Positions 40,888-49,142 of a stretch of DNA of 64,000 nt are shown piece by piece (position 1 is the stretch's first letter; each line of letters opens with the position of its first letter). The notes below the pieces were generated by a model, which was not told the DNA's origin, did no database searches, and was given only the letters and a program-made list of their open reading frames with translations. Position numbers and translations under genes: made by a program. Source of the DNA: Streptomonospora sp. PA3 (lineage in GTDB: Bacteria > Actinomycetota > Actinomycetes > Streptosporangiales > Streptosporangiaceae); the NCBI RefSeq assembly GCF_009728995.1, contig NZ_VTZW01000016.1:206421-270420 (forward strand), written 5' to 3'.

Positions 40888-41595
40888 GTGGCTGACCAGT
40901 CCTACGCCGAGGTCTCGACGGGCGAGCTGGTGAAGCGCGCATTGAGCGACGACGGCACGGCGTGGGAGGCGCTGATCGACAGATTCGCCGTGCGGGTGCG
41001 CGCCGTCGTACGCAGCCACGGACTGTCCCCGCATGACGCTCAGGACGCCGAACAGACCGTGTGGTCGAACCTGGCCGAGCACCTCTCCCGCATCCGCACC
41101 CCGGAAAGCGTCGGCCCCTGGCTCGCGACCACTACCCAGCGCGAGTGCGGCAAACTGCGGCGGCTGGCCCGGCGCGCCCCGCCCTCCGCCCCCGAGCGGC
41201 TGGACTCCGTCGACCACCGCAGCCCCGAGGCCCTCGCCATGGCCGCCGAGCGGGACCGCCTGGTGCGCAGCGCCATCGCGGCCCTGCACGAACCCGACCG
41301 GACGGTGGCGGTGCTGGAGCTGCACGCCCCGCGCTCGCCGGCGGCCGACGTCGCCGAGTTCGCGGGTCTCTGCGTCGACGAGGTCGCGGCGGTCCGGCGC
41401 CGCGTCCGGCGGCGGCTGCAGCGCATGCTCGTCGAGCAGGGGTACGGGGCCGAACCCGCGGCGGACGCGCGTCCCCGCCCCGACACCGGCCGGAAACCGC
41501 CGGGGGGCGAAGCGGCCCGCGGCGGCGGTGCGGGGCGGCGCCGCCGACCGGACGCGGCGGCAGGGCCGGACCGGCGCCAGGAGGGATCAGCATGA
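40888..41595 (+). CDS. ECF-like RNA polymerase sigma factor
   Basis: About 235 residues from GTG 40888 (VADQSYAEVSTGELVKRAL); GTG 40882 is an equally coded alternative. Region 2 covers about residues 10-90 (WEALIDRFAVRVRAVVRSHG, then DAQDAEQTVWSNLAEHLSRI and WLATTTQRECGKLRR). A divergent region 4 covers about 115-170, with AIAALHEPDRTVAVLEL and VRRRVRRRLQRML. The tail of about 55 residues is Arg/Gly/Pro-rich and disordered. No anti-sigma factor with a zinc motif is adjacent. Instead its TGA overlaps the ATG of a small soluble protein, and a TPR-CHAT protease follows after a 1-kb gap. Confidence 0.8.
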   Translation: MADQSYAEVSTGELVKRALSDDGTAWEALIDRFAVRVRAVVRSHGLSPHDAQDAEQTVWSNLAEHLSRIRTPESVGPWLATTTQRECGKLRRLARRAPPSAPERLDSVDHRSPEALAMAAERDRLVRSAIAALHEPDRTVAVLELHAPRSPAADVAEFAGLCVDEVAAVRRRVRRRLQRMLVEQGYGAEPAADARPRPDTGRKPPGGEAARGGGAGRRRRPDAAAGPDRRQEGSA

Positions 41596-42110
41596 AGGGC
41601 AGCGACAGCGCAGGCCGGCTCCGCCGTCCCGGCCGCGCCGAGGAGGAGGGCGAGCCCGCTGTGGACCGCCTCATCGCGGAGTTGGAGGCCGAGCACGGGC
41701 CGTACGGGCCGGTGGGCGGCGCGGTGCGCGCGGCGGCCCGAGCGGCCTACGCGGCGCGCCGCGACGACGCGGTGCTGACCGAGATCGGCGACGACTCCGT
41801 ATCCGCCGCGCACACACGCGTCCGCGACTCCGCCGTCCTCGCCGGAGAACCCCGCTACCTGCGCTTCGACGCTCCGCAGGCGAGCGTGGGCCTGGAGGTC
41901 ACCGTGCTCGACGAGGACCGCCTGCTGGTCGGCCGCATCGACCCGCCCGGCCCCACCGAGGCCGAGATCCGCACCGCGCAGGGCAGCGCCTGGACCCCCG
42001 TCGACGAGCACGGCGCCTTCGTCGCCCCCGCCGTCCCCGCCGGCCCGATCAGCCTCGTCCTCCACCACCCCGACGACCGCCCGGTGGCCACCCCCTGGCT
42101 CACGATCTGA
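41592..42110 (+). CDS. Small soluble partner protein of the sigma factor
   Basis: A 172-residue protein whose ATG overlaps the sigma-factor stop (ATGA), indicating coupled synthesis. The N-terminal half (about 20-60) is helical and charged (DRLIAELEAEHGPYGPVGGA). The C-terminal half (about 85-172) reads as a beta sandwich (PRYLRFDAPQASVGLEVTVL, GAFVAPAVPAGPISLVLHH), resembling carboxypeptidase-regulatory/transthyretin-like domains. There is no membrane helix, and no zinc Cys/His cluster as in ordinary ECF anti-sigma factors. I do not recognise the family. It could be an anti-sigma factor or the substrate of the nearby CHAT protease. Confidence 0.65.
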   Translation: MKGSDSAGRLRRPGRAEEEGEPAVDRLIAELEAEHGPYGPVGGAVRAAARAAYAARRDDAVLTEIGDDSVSAAHTRVRDSAVLAGEPRYLRFDAPQASVGLEVTVLDEDRLLVGRIDPPGPTEAEIRTAQGSAWTPVDEHGAFVAPAVPAGPISLVLHHPDDRPVATPWLTI

Positions 42111-43088
42111 GCGCCCGGGTGGGGCGTTCTGGCGTCGAGGAGCGAGGGTCGAGGGTGGCGCGGAAGCCTTGTGAGCGATCACAAGTGACCACAGGTACAA
42201 GATCGGCGCCCCTTAGGCGCCTGATGCGGGGTTTCTGATCTCCGATGCCCCGGTTTGTCCGCTTGGGTGCCGCACCGCACCCCGCCCTCGGCGGCGACAC
42301 CGGGGCACGGAAGTCGGACATAGGTGACCTATAAGGCGACGGTGGGGCGACGAGATGCGCTGCGCGATCGCGCGGGTGGCCTCCGGCCGCGGGTCGGGCG
42401 ATCCGGTGTGCCGTTTGATCCGGATTTGCCCGGAGTGCGGGGGCACCGACGCGGCCCGCGCGACCCGAACCGGCGATGATCATGGCGTTTGTACCGGAAT
42501 CCGCGTCCGAAGCGCTACATCCGCGCACCTCGTGGCGCCCCGGCCGCCCCCTGCGCCACCACAGGCGTGGCATTTCAGGACAGACCGCCCTCGACATGTT
42601 GCGCATCCCGGAAGATTCGGCGGGCCGGTGCACCGCGTGACAACACCGCGCGCCAACCGCGGGGTTCGTCGCCCCACCCGAAGCGATATGTCCCGGATCT
42701 CCCCGGTCCGGCAACCGCCCGCGCACTGACCGCCGGCCGGACCCGCCGCTGAACCGTCGCCGCCCTCGCCGGACGCCGCACCGGCGAGCCCCCGGACCGA
42801 TCCGCGCGGGCTGAGCCACCCCCGCCCCTGCTGCTGGAACCGGGGATTGGGGCGGTCCCCGCGACGCGGTTCCGGCTGCGACGTCAGCGGGCGGGATGTC
42901 TGCTTGGCGGTGGTGCGTCCCACGCCCTTACCGGGGCGAATCCGGCAGGCCCGTCCTTCGCACTACACAACCGGGTAACCGGGTCCGTACCGTCGGTCTC
43001 GCTGCGCACCGGAGTCGGCGGGCGGCGACCGGTCTCCCCTCCCCCTTCCGCGGCGCGCTCCCGCACCGACGGCGAAAGGCACTCCCCC
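42111..43088. other. 978-bp gene-poor gap before the CHAT gene
   Basis: I find no frame with convincing coding character here. A rightward frame at 42355-42729 contains CPECGG but has no ribosome binding site and unusual composition. The stretch is less GC-rich than the genes around it. It contains a 13-bp palindrome at 42320-42332, the phrase AAGTGACCAC near 42180 that shares TGACC with it, and near its right end tandem ACCGGGT/AACCGGGT and a TACCGT hexamer (42988-42993), a possible CHAT-gene promoter. It may hold a regulatory RNA or decayed genes. Confidence 0.4.
42320..42332. promoter_or_regulatory. 13-bp perfect palindrome ATAGGTGACCTAT
   Basis: A perfect inverted repeat around a central base in the long gap between the sigma-factor operon and the CHAT gene. 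Its AT-rich ends stand out in this GC-rich sequence. Its form (T-A-G-G-T-x-A-C-C-T-A) suits a dimeric repressor. No bound regulator can be named. Confidence 0.45.
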
Positions 43089-45710
43089 ATGGCCCCTGGG
43101 CGACTCGACGGCGTCCGCCACCCGGTGACACTCGTCGCGCAAGATCCCCGCCTGGCTCGGCGCCGCGCCGAGCAGGTCCTCGATGCCCCCTGCGACCCGA
43201 CGACCCGCTCGATCGCCCTGCGGATGCTCGGCGCGGCCCGTCGCGAACTCGGCGATCCCGCCGCGGGCGAGCGCCTGCTGCGCCAATCGGCCGCCGTCGC
43301 GGCCCGCGCGGGCGACGCCGAGCACGCGGCCCACGCCCGCGCCTCCCGGCTGGGCGTGCTCGCCCTGCGCGGCAGCGGCGGCCTGGCCGCCGCCGCGCTG
43401 GCCCGGTTGAGCGCCGACACCGGTTCGGCCCGCGCCATGGTGGCGACCCACCACGGGGTGGCCGCCGCCCAGCAGGGCCGGTTCACCGCGGCGATCGCCG
43501 GCTTCGACGCCGCCCTGGCCCTGCTCGACGGCGATGCGGACGGGCACCTGCTGCCGGGGGTGCTGAGCAATCGCGGGCTCGCCCTGATGTACGCCGGCCG
43601 GCTGGAGGAGTCCGCCGCGGACCTGGCCGGCGCCCTGCGCCGCGCGGGTGAGGGCGGGCAGGATTCGCTGCGCGGCGTCGCGCTGCAGAACCTCGGCTGC
43701 CTGGCGGTGCGCACCGGCGACCTCGCCCGCGCCATCTCGTGCTTCTCCGCGGCCGAACGCCTGGTGCCGCCGCAGCGGCTCCTTTCCCTGCACCTGGATC
43801 ACGCCGATGCGCTGGTGGCGGCGGGGATGCACCGCGAGGCGGCCCGGCTGCTGGGCGGGCTGTCGGCCGCCGCCGCAGGCGGCGACCGCCCCGTCGCCGA
43901 TGCCGTGACCGCGGGGCTGCTGCAGGCCAAGGTGCGTCTGGCACGCGGCGACACCGGCGGCGCGCGCGGCCTCGCCCGGCGATTGCGCCGCGGCTTTCCG
44001 GCCGATTCGCTGTGGGCCGAGCTCGCCCGGCTGCTGGAGTGGTCCGCCCACCACAGCGCGGTGCCCCTGCAGCGGTCCGGGCCGCCGCGCCTCGTCCGGC
44101 CCACCGGGGCACGCGGACGCCGGGCGGCCGAACACCGCGCTACCGCCGACGCCCGGACCGAACCGGCCGGCCCGCCTTCCCGCGCCGACCGCGCGTCTCG
44201 GCGCGGGCCCGGGGACGACCCGCCGCCCGCATGGGCCGAGACCGGCTGCGCGGCCACCGCGGAAACCGCGACGGCGCTGGCCCACTGCGTGCACAGCGCC
44301 CCGGTCGCATCGCCGTCGGCCACACTGCCCGGCGCAGACGAAACCGCGGCGCTGCGCGCCCTGGCCCGCGGCGACCACCGGGCGGCCCGCGGGCAGCTCC
44401 TCCACCGCCCCGGCCGACTGCGCCCTGCGCGGCACCTGGAGCTGCTCGTGCACGCCCGCGCCCATCGGCGGGAGGTGGCCGCGGCGGGCGCGCGGCGGGC
44501 GCTGCGCGAGGGCGACGCGGCCGCGGCGCTGGAGTGGGTGGAGTTCGCGGCGGCCCCGACCGCTCCGCCGGGCCCGTGCCGCAACCGCGCGTGGCTGGAC
44601 CTGCTCGACCGCTGCCGGACGGCGCATCTCCGAGCCGGCGTCGACCCGGCCGCGCGGCGCGAGCTGTCCGCGATCGCCGACGGCCTCGGCGTCGCCCAGT
44701 GGCACGCCGAGTGCATGACGGCCGACGAGGGCGCGGACACGGGTTGGGACCTCCCCGCGGGCGCAGCGCTGGCCGAGCATCTGGCGGGCCGCGCGTTCGT
44801 CCGCTACATCCGCGTCCACGGAGCCGACGCCGCGATCACCGTCGTCGACGGCAGGACGCGGGTGCATCCGCTCCCGCCGGCGGCCGCGGTCGAGGACGCC
44901 GCGGCCAAACTGGCCTACGCGGCCCGCGCCCGGGTCCTGGCCGGTGAGCGCCGCCGGGGCGCGGGCGACGGCGTCGCACCGGCGGCCGAGCTGGTCGAGC
45001 GCCTGCTGGTCGCCCCCCTGGCCGAGGCGGTCGGGGACCGCCCGCTGGTGGTGGTGCCGGCGCCCTCGGCGCAGGCGCTGCCGTGGGGCCTGCTGCCGAG
45101 GATGCGGGGACGCGAGGTCAGCGTCGTACCGTCCGGCCGCGCGTGGCTGGCCCGCCGGGGCGCTCGGCGGCGCGGCGGCGATCCGGCGCCGCCGCGCACG
45201 CTCCTCGTCGCGGGCGAGGCCCCCGATGGGGCTGCCGGGGAGATCCGCTGCCTGGAGTCGGTGTATCCGCAGGCGGCGGTGCTGCGGGGACCGCAGGTGC
45301 GGGTGGCGGAGGTGCTGCGCGGTCTGGAGCGTGCCGACACCGCCCATCTGGCCGCGCACGGCTCGGCGTCGGCGCAGAACCCGATGCTCGCGGGCGTGCT
45401 GCTGGCGGACGGACCGCTGTTCGCCTACGACGTCGAGCGCCTGTCACGGGTACCGCGGGTGACCGTCCTGTCCTCGTGCTGGGTGGGCGGCTCGGTCCCG
45501 GCCGCCTCCGGGGCGCCGCTGGGGATGGCCGCGTCCCTGCTGGCGATGGGCGCGGAGGTGGTGGTCGCCGGGGTGCTGCCGGTCAGCGACCACGGCATCG
45601 CCGCCGCCATGCCGGCCTTCCACGCGGCGCTGCGCGCGGGCGCGCCCCCGGCGCGCGCCGTGGCCGACCATCTCGCCGAAGCGGGCTTCATCTGCTACGG
45701 AGCGGGCTGA
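43089..45710 (+). CDS. TPR-CHAT caspase-like protease
   Basis: An 873-residue cytosolic protein; GAAAGG precedes the ATG. The N-terminal 300 residues are Ala/Leu-rich helical repeats of TPR type (for example FTAAIAGFDAALALLDGDAD, ALQNLGCLAVRTGDLARAI). A disordered Arg/Pro linker lies at about 330-400, and a second helical part at about 415-540. The C-terminal CHAT protease domain spans about 560-873 with the catalytic dyad His757 (THLAAHG-like AHLAAHG) and Cys797 (VLSSCWVGG), both present. CHAT proteases are caspase relatives that act in defence and signalling, often triggered by a partner. The nearest candidates are the sigma factor and small protein upstream. Confidence 0.85.
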   Translation: MAPGRLDGVRHPVTLVAQDPRLARRRAEQVLDAPCDPTTRSIALRMLGAARRELGDPAAGERLLRQSAAVAARAGDAEHAAHARASRLGVLALRGSGGLAAAALARLSADTGSARAMVATHHGVAAAQQGRFTAAIAGFDAALALLDGDADGHLLPGVLSNRGLALMYAGRLEESAADLAGALRRAGEGGQDSLRGVALQNLGCLAVRTGDLARAISCFSAAERLVPPQRLLSLHLDHADALVAAGMHREAARLLGGLSAAAAGGDRPVADAVTAGLLQAKVRLARGDTGGARGLARRLRRGFPADSLWAELARLLEWSAHHSAVPLQRSGPPRLVRPTGARGRRAAEHRATADARTEPAGPPSRADRASRRGPGDDPPPAWAETGCAATAETATALAHCVHSAPVASPSATLPGADETAALRALARGDHRAARGQLLHRPGRLRPARHLELLVHARAHRREVAAAGARRALREGDAAAALEWVEFAAAPTAPPGPCRNRAWLDLLDRCRTAHLRAGVDPAARRELSAIADGLGVAQWHAECMTADEGADTGWDLPAGAALAEHLAGRAFVRYIRVHGADAAITVVDGRTRVHPLPPAAAVEDAAAKLAYAARARVLAGERRRGAGDGVAPAAELVERLLVAPLAEAVGDRPLVVVPAPSAQALPWGLLPRMRGREVSVVPSGRAWLARRGARRRGGDPAPPRTLLVAGEAPDGAAGEIRCLESVYPQAAVLRGPQVRVAEVLRGLERADTAHLAAHGSASAQNPMLAGVLLADGPLFAYDVERLSRVPRVTVLSSCWVGGSVPAASGAPLGMAASLLAMGAEVVVAGVLPVSDHGIAAAMPAFHAALRAGAPPARAVADHLAEAGFICYGAG

Positions 45711-45769
45711 GAGTGCTGCGCCGCGGTTTCGGCGCGCACCTCCCGGACACGGGCCCGGATCGCATGGTC

Positions 45770-45775
45770 TAGCGT
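45770..45775 (+). promoter_or_regulatory. Probable -10 of the DUF2203 gene (leaderless)
   Basis: TAGCGT is followed by six bases and then the ATG at 45782. There is no ribosome binding site, so the mRNA likely starts at the ATG. Confidence 0.45.
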
Positions 45776-45781
45776 GCGGAT

Positions 45782-46213
45782 ATGGACCACGATGCCGCAC
45801 CTCCTCCCGTCGACCCGTTCGCCGGCGGCTCCGGGGAGCCGCGCCTGTTCACACTGGCCGAGGCGCGCGACCTCATGCCGCAGGTGCACCGCAAGGCCGA
45901 TGAGCTCGTCACCCTGCGCGCGGACCTCGCCGAACTCGCCGCCGACCTCAGCGGCGGCGAGTCGGCGCTGGGCGGACGCGCCGAGCTGAAGGCGGCCGAG
46001 GCCCGGTTGACCGAGCTGCAGAGCTGGTTCATGGACAACGGCATCGAGGTCAAGGGGATCGCTCCGCTGCTCATCGATTTCCCCGCCCTGCTCGACGGCG
46101 TCTCGGTGCGGCTGTGCTGGCTCGAAGGCGAGCCCGAGCTCGCCTGGTACCACCGCACCGACCTCGGCTTCGTCGCCCGGCGCCCGCTGCCCGAGCAGAC
46201 GTCGCCGTTCTAA
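45782..46213 (+). CDS. DUF2203 family protein
   Basis: A 143-residue soluble protein. After a Pro-rich N-terminus comes the family pattern LFTLAEARDLMPQVHRKADELV (about 22-43), a long helical pair with ELKAAEARLTELQSWFMDNG, and the C-terminal GIEVKGIAPLLIDFPALLDG, LCWLEGEPELAWYHRTD and GFVARRPL. No catalytic motif or function is known to me. The TAGCGT hexamer six bases before the ATG points to a leaderless transcript. A GC-rich palindrome at 46223-46238 may terminate it. Confidence 0.85.
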   Translation: MDHDAAPPPVDPFAGGSGEPRLFTLAEARDLMPQVHRKADELVTLRADLAELAADLSGGESALGGRAELKAAEARLTELQSWFMDNGIEVKGIAPLLIDFPALLDGVSVRLCWLEGEPELAWYHRTDLGFVARRPLPEQTSPF

Positions 46214-46222
46214 GGGGCCGGT

Positions 46223-46238
46223 CCGGCCGCGCGGCCGG
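46223..46238. terminator. 16-bp GC palindrome after DUF2203
   Basis: CCGGCCGCGCGGCCGG is self-complementary and lies 10 bp after the DUF2203 stop. It can form a six-pair stem with a 4-base loop. This is a modest terminator candidate. Confidence 0.35.
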
Positions 46239-46303
46239 TGTGCGCTGCGGCGCCCCTGCTCAGCGGGCGATTAGACCACCCGGCGCGGGGATAGTGGACG
46301 CGC

Positions 46304-46783
46304 ATGAGTGAGAACCATCCCGAGGAGAACGACGTTCCGGAGGACCCGGTCAACGAGACCGCCGCGGACTGGGAGGAGGCCGGTCTGCCCGCGCAGGAGG
46401 ACACCACCGAGGACCAGCCGCTGCCGGGCCGGGTGCCGACTGCGATCGACGAGAGCGGATCGACCGGCACGGAGAAGGAGTCGGGGGTTCCGCTCGAAGA
46501 GTCCGGGGAGCCCTTGGACGAGGCGCTCGCCCGCGAGGAGCCCGACGTCCCCGGCGCTCTGGGCAGCACGGCGCGTACGGCCGACGAGTTTCCGCCGCCG
46601 GGGCCGGAGAACGAGACCGGCGGGGTGCGTCCGGTCCAGCCCGACGACGGCGTCCGGGAGGACGACGAGGGCACCATGATCGCCCGCGACCCCGGCGTCG
46701 ACCGCCAGGCCTACAGCGCGGAGGAGAGCGCGGTCCACGAGGAGGACGAGCCTCCCGACACCGAGGAGACCGAGCTGCCCTAG
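46304..46783 (+). CDS. DUF5709-like acidic protein
   Basis: A 159-residue highly acidic, hydrophilic protein with no membrane segment or cysteine. The central stretch ESGEPLDEALAREEPDVPG matches the repeated S-L-D-E-R-L-A-E-E-E-P-D-style motif of DUF5709 proteins of actinobacteria, and EDDEGTMIARDPGVDRQAYS resembles their C-terminus. Function is unknown; it is probably largely disordered. TAGTGG (46292-46297) ends six bases before the ATG, again the leaderless spacing. A strong 14-bp hairpin separates it from the convergent gene. Confidence 0.75.
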   Translation: MSENHPEENDVPEDPVNETAADWEEAGLPAQEDTTEDQPLPGRVPTAIDESGSTGTEKESGVPLEESGEPLDEALAREEPDVPGALGSTARTADEFPPPGPENETGGVRPVQPDDGVREDDEGTMIARDPGVDRQAYSAEESAVHEEDEPPDTEETELP

Positions 46784-46866
46784 GCCCGGTGCCGTTCGGC
46801 TCGCCGCGGGGCGGGTGCGGCCGCGGCCGGCAGGTCTCGCGGATCGAAGCGCTGTGCGCGGGAGCC

Positions 46867-46899
46867 CCGCCGGGTTCCGGCGGGGCCGGAACCCGGCGG
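46867..46899. terminator. 14-bp-stem hairpin between DUF5709 and the MBL-fold gene
   Basis: The arms 46867-46880 and 46886-46899 are perfectly complementary (inner part GGGTTCCGG with CCGGAACCC) with a 5-nt loop. It lies between two convergent genes, so it can serve as terminator for both. Confidence 0.7.
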
Positions 46900-46919
46900 C
46901 AGGGTGCCGCCCGAACCCG

Positions 46920-47582
46920 CTACCAGCCGCGGGCGCGCCACTCGGGGAGGCTGGGGCGTTCGGCGCCGAGCGTGGTGTCCTTGCCGTGGCCGGGGTAGAC
47001 CCACGTCTGGTCGTCGAGGACCGCGAACACGCGCTCCTCGACGTCGGTGATCAGCGACTGGAAGTCCGCGGGGTTGGTGGTCTTGCCGACTCCTCCGGGG
47101 AACAGGCTGTCGCCGGTGAACAGGTGGGTGCGGCCGCCGGGCTCGTCGTAGCGGAGCGCGATCGAGCCGGGCGTGTGTCCGCGCAGGTGGACGACCCGGA
47201 GCTCGGACTCCCCCACGGGGATGCGGGAGCCGTCCTCGACGGGCTCGTCGACCGAGACCGGCAGGTCCTCGGCGTCGTCGGGGTGGGCCACGGTGCGCGC
47301 GCCCGTGGTGCCGACGACCTCGGCCAGTGCGCCCCAGTGGTCGGGATGGCGGTGGGTGGTGATGGCGCGGGCCAGGCCGCCCTCGCCGATGAGTTCGAGG
47401 ATGCGGTCGGCCTCGGCGGCCGCGTCGATGAGCACCGCCTCGCCGGTGCGGCGGCACCGGAGCAGGTAGGCGTTGTTGTCCATGGGGCCCACAGCGAGCT
47501 TGCTGATGGTGAGCTCGGGCAGTTCACGTACGTCGGCGGGTCCGCCGACCCGCGTATCTCCTGAGTAAGTCACGTCGTCCAT
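46920..47582 (-). CDS. Metallo-beta-lactamase-fold hydrolase (glyoxalase II-like)
   Basis: A 220-residue enzyme starting MDDVTYSGDTRVGG. Its ATG overlaps the stop of the enoyl-CoA hydratase gene by one base (TAATG). The dinuclear metal motif THRHPDHWG (HxHxDH, about residues 75-83), the second His VHLRGHTPGSIALRY, the bridging Asp FTGDSLFPG and the C-terminal YPGHGKDTT are all present. This is the pattern of hydroxyacylglutathione hydrolase-type enzymes, which act on thioesters; in actinomycetes the thiol may be mycothiol. Coupling to an enoyl-CoA hydratase supports a thioester substrate. Confidence 0.9.
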   Translation of the reverse strand: MDDVTYSGDTRVGGPADVRELPELTISKLAVGPMDNNAYLLRCRRTGEAVLIDAAAEADRILELIGEGGLARAITTHRHPDHWGALAEVVGTTGARTVAHPDDAEDLPVSVDEPVEDGSRIPVGESELRVVHLRGHTPGSIALRYDEPGGRTHLFTGDSLFPGGVGKTTNPADFQSLITDVEERVFAVLDDQTWVYPGHGKDTTLGAERPSLPEWRARGW

Positions 47583-48436
47583 TACAGCACCCAACTCGGG
47601 GATCTCTTCTCCAGGAATGCCGCGCGGCCCTCGGCCGCGTCCTCGCCGGCGAAGTACTCGGCGGAGATCTCGCCCATGCGGGCGAACTCGGCGGTGCGCT
47701 GCTCCGGCGGGACGGCGCCGGCGCGCGCCAGCAGTCCCTTGGTCGCGTTCAGCGCCCGCGGCGCCGCGCGGCGGAGGCCGTCCAGGACCGCCTCGGTGGC
47801 CGAGTCGAGGTCGTCGCGGGGGACCGCGGAGGTCACCAGGCCCGCCGCGGCCGCCGTTTGGGCGTCGAAGGTCTCGCCGGTCAGGAAGTAGCGGGCGAGT
47901 TGGCGGTCGTGCATCCGCGCGGCGACGGGCACCGAGATGATCGCCGGGACGACGCCGATGCGGACCTCGCTGAAGGCGAAGGTGGCGTCCTCGGGGGCGA
48001 CCGCGATGTCGGCGGCGGCGACCAGTCCGATCCCGCCCGCGCGTGCGGAGCCGTTGAGCTTGGCGACCACCGGTTTGGGCGCGTCCATGACCGCGGAGAA
48101 GAGCTCGGGCATGCCCGGCGCCGATACCGGCGGCGGATTGCCGGCCCGCTCGGCGGCGACCTCCTTGAGGTCGGCGCCCGCGCAGAAGGCGGGCCCCTCG
48201 CCCGTGAGCAGCACCGCGCGCACGGAGTCGTCCGCCATCGCCGCCGCCAGTTCGGCGGCGAGCCCGGCGCGCAGGCGCGCCGAGAGGGCGTTGCGGTTGG
48301 CCGGGGAGTCCAGGGTGATTACGGCTATCCCCCGCTCGGTGGTGCGGCGCACCGGCGGCCGGGGCTCGTCGGCCGCGCCGCCGCCCGCGCTCCGGGCGGC
48401 GGCCTGCGCCGATGCGCCGTCGTACTGCTCCGCCAT
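47582..48436 (-). CDS. Enoyl-CoA hydratase/isomerase family protein
   Basis: A 284-residue crotonase-fold enzyme starting MAEQYDGASAQAAARSAGGG. The first 30 residues are a disordered extension. The oxyanion-hole and CoA-binding motifs GPAFCAGADLKEVAAE (about 82-97) and KLNGSARAGGIGLVAAADIA (about 125-144) are clear. FAFSEVRIGVVPAIISVPV carries the position of a catalytic acid. It could be a hydratase, isomerase or other crotonase; the active-site Glu pair is not fully assigned. It is translationally coupled to the downstream MBL-fold hydrolase. Confidence 0.9.
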   Translation of the reverse strand: MAEQYDGASAQAAARSAGGGAADEPRPPVRRTTERGIAVITLDSPANRNALSARLRAGLAAELAAAMADDSVRAVLLTGEGPAFCAGADLKEVAAERAGNPPPVSAPGMPELFSAVMDAPKPVVAKLNGSARAGGIGLVAAADIAVAPEDATFAFSEVRIGVVPAIISVPVAARMHDRQLARYFLTGETFDAQTAAAAGLVTSAVPRDDLDSATEAVLDGLRRAAPRALNATKGLLARAGAVPPEQRTAEFARMGEISAEYFAGEDAAEGRAAFLEKRSPSWVL

Positions 48437-48584
48437 GTCTCGGCGGCCCCTTTCCTTGTTCTCGCGGTTCTCGCGCATTCCGCGGTGTTGCCGGTTCCGT
48501 GGTCGTCTCTGTGGCGGCGGCCGGGCGCGCGGTGCGGCGGGTCCGCCGCGCGGGGGCGTCACCCGATCCGGTCCGCCGGAACTC

Positions 48585-49070
48585 TCACCCGCCGCGCTCG
48601 CCCGTGCTGCGGCGCAGGTCCCGCAATGCCCGCAGGGCGCCGTCGGCGTGGACCTGCATGCGCAGTTCGCTGCGGACGACGTGCACGATGCGCCGGTCGG
48701 TACCGATGACGAACGTGGCGCGGCGGGTCGGCGACAGCGCGGCCAGCGGGCCGCCGCGGCGGACGCCGTAGCTGCGCGCGACGGCGCCGTCGGGGTCGGA
48801 CAGCAGTGGGAAGTCGAAGGCGTTCTTGTCGGCGAAGGCGCGCTGGGTGTCGACCGCGTCGGCGCTGACGCCCACACGCCGCGCCCCCAGTTCGGCGAAC
48901 TCCGCGGCGAGGTCGCGGAAGCGGCAGCTCTCGGCCGTGCAGCCGGGGGTCATGGCCGCCGGGTAGAAGAACAGCGCGACCGGCCCCTCGGCCAGGAATC
49001 CGCTCAAGGTGCGGGCGGTGCCGTCCTGGTCGGGCAGCTCGAAGTCGGGGGCGGGGTCTCCGATGTCCAC
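48585..49070 (-). CDS. Peroxiredoxin (BCP/AhpC-TSA family)
   Basis: About 161 residues from GTG 49070 (VDIGDPAPDFELPDQDG). The peroxidatic Cys is in MTPGCTAESCRFRD, and a second Cys five residues later is placed like the resolving Cys of atypical 2-Cys BCPs. ALFFYPAAMTPG and DFPLLSDPDGAVARSYGV are family typical. It reduces hydroperoxides with thioredoxin or mycoredoxin. An in-frame GTG at 49079 is possible, but TAAGGT ending seven bases before 49070 (or AAGG as ribosome binding site) favours the later start. It is possibly leaderless. Confidence 0.9.
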   Translation of the reverse strand: MDIGDPAPDFELPDQDGTARTLSGFLAEGPVALFFYPAAMTPGCTAESCRFRDLAAEFAELGARRVGVSADAVDTQRAFADKNAFDFPLLSDPDGAVARSYGVRRGGPLAALSPTRRATFVIGTDRRIVHVVRSELRMQVHADGALRALRDLRRSTGERGG

Positions 49071-49142
49071 GCCAGCCACCTTAGATCCTCGGCCCGGTCG
49101 ACTGAAGCGGCTCCTGGAGCGGCTGTGGACAGGCCCGCGCCT

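Noticed and set aside
42355-42729. Possible small gene with a CPECGG zinc-like motif
   Set aside because: Only one Cys pair, no ribosome binding site, and amino-acid composition unlike real proteins of this genome.
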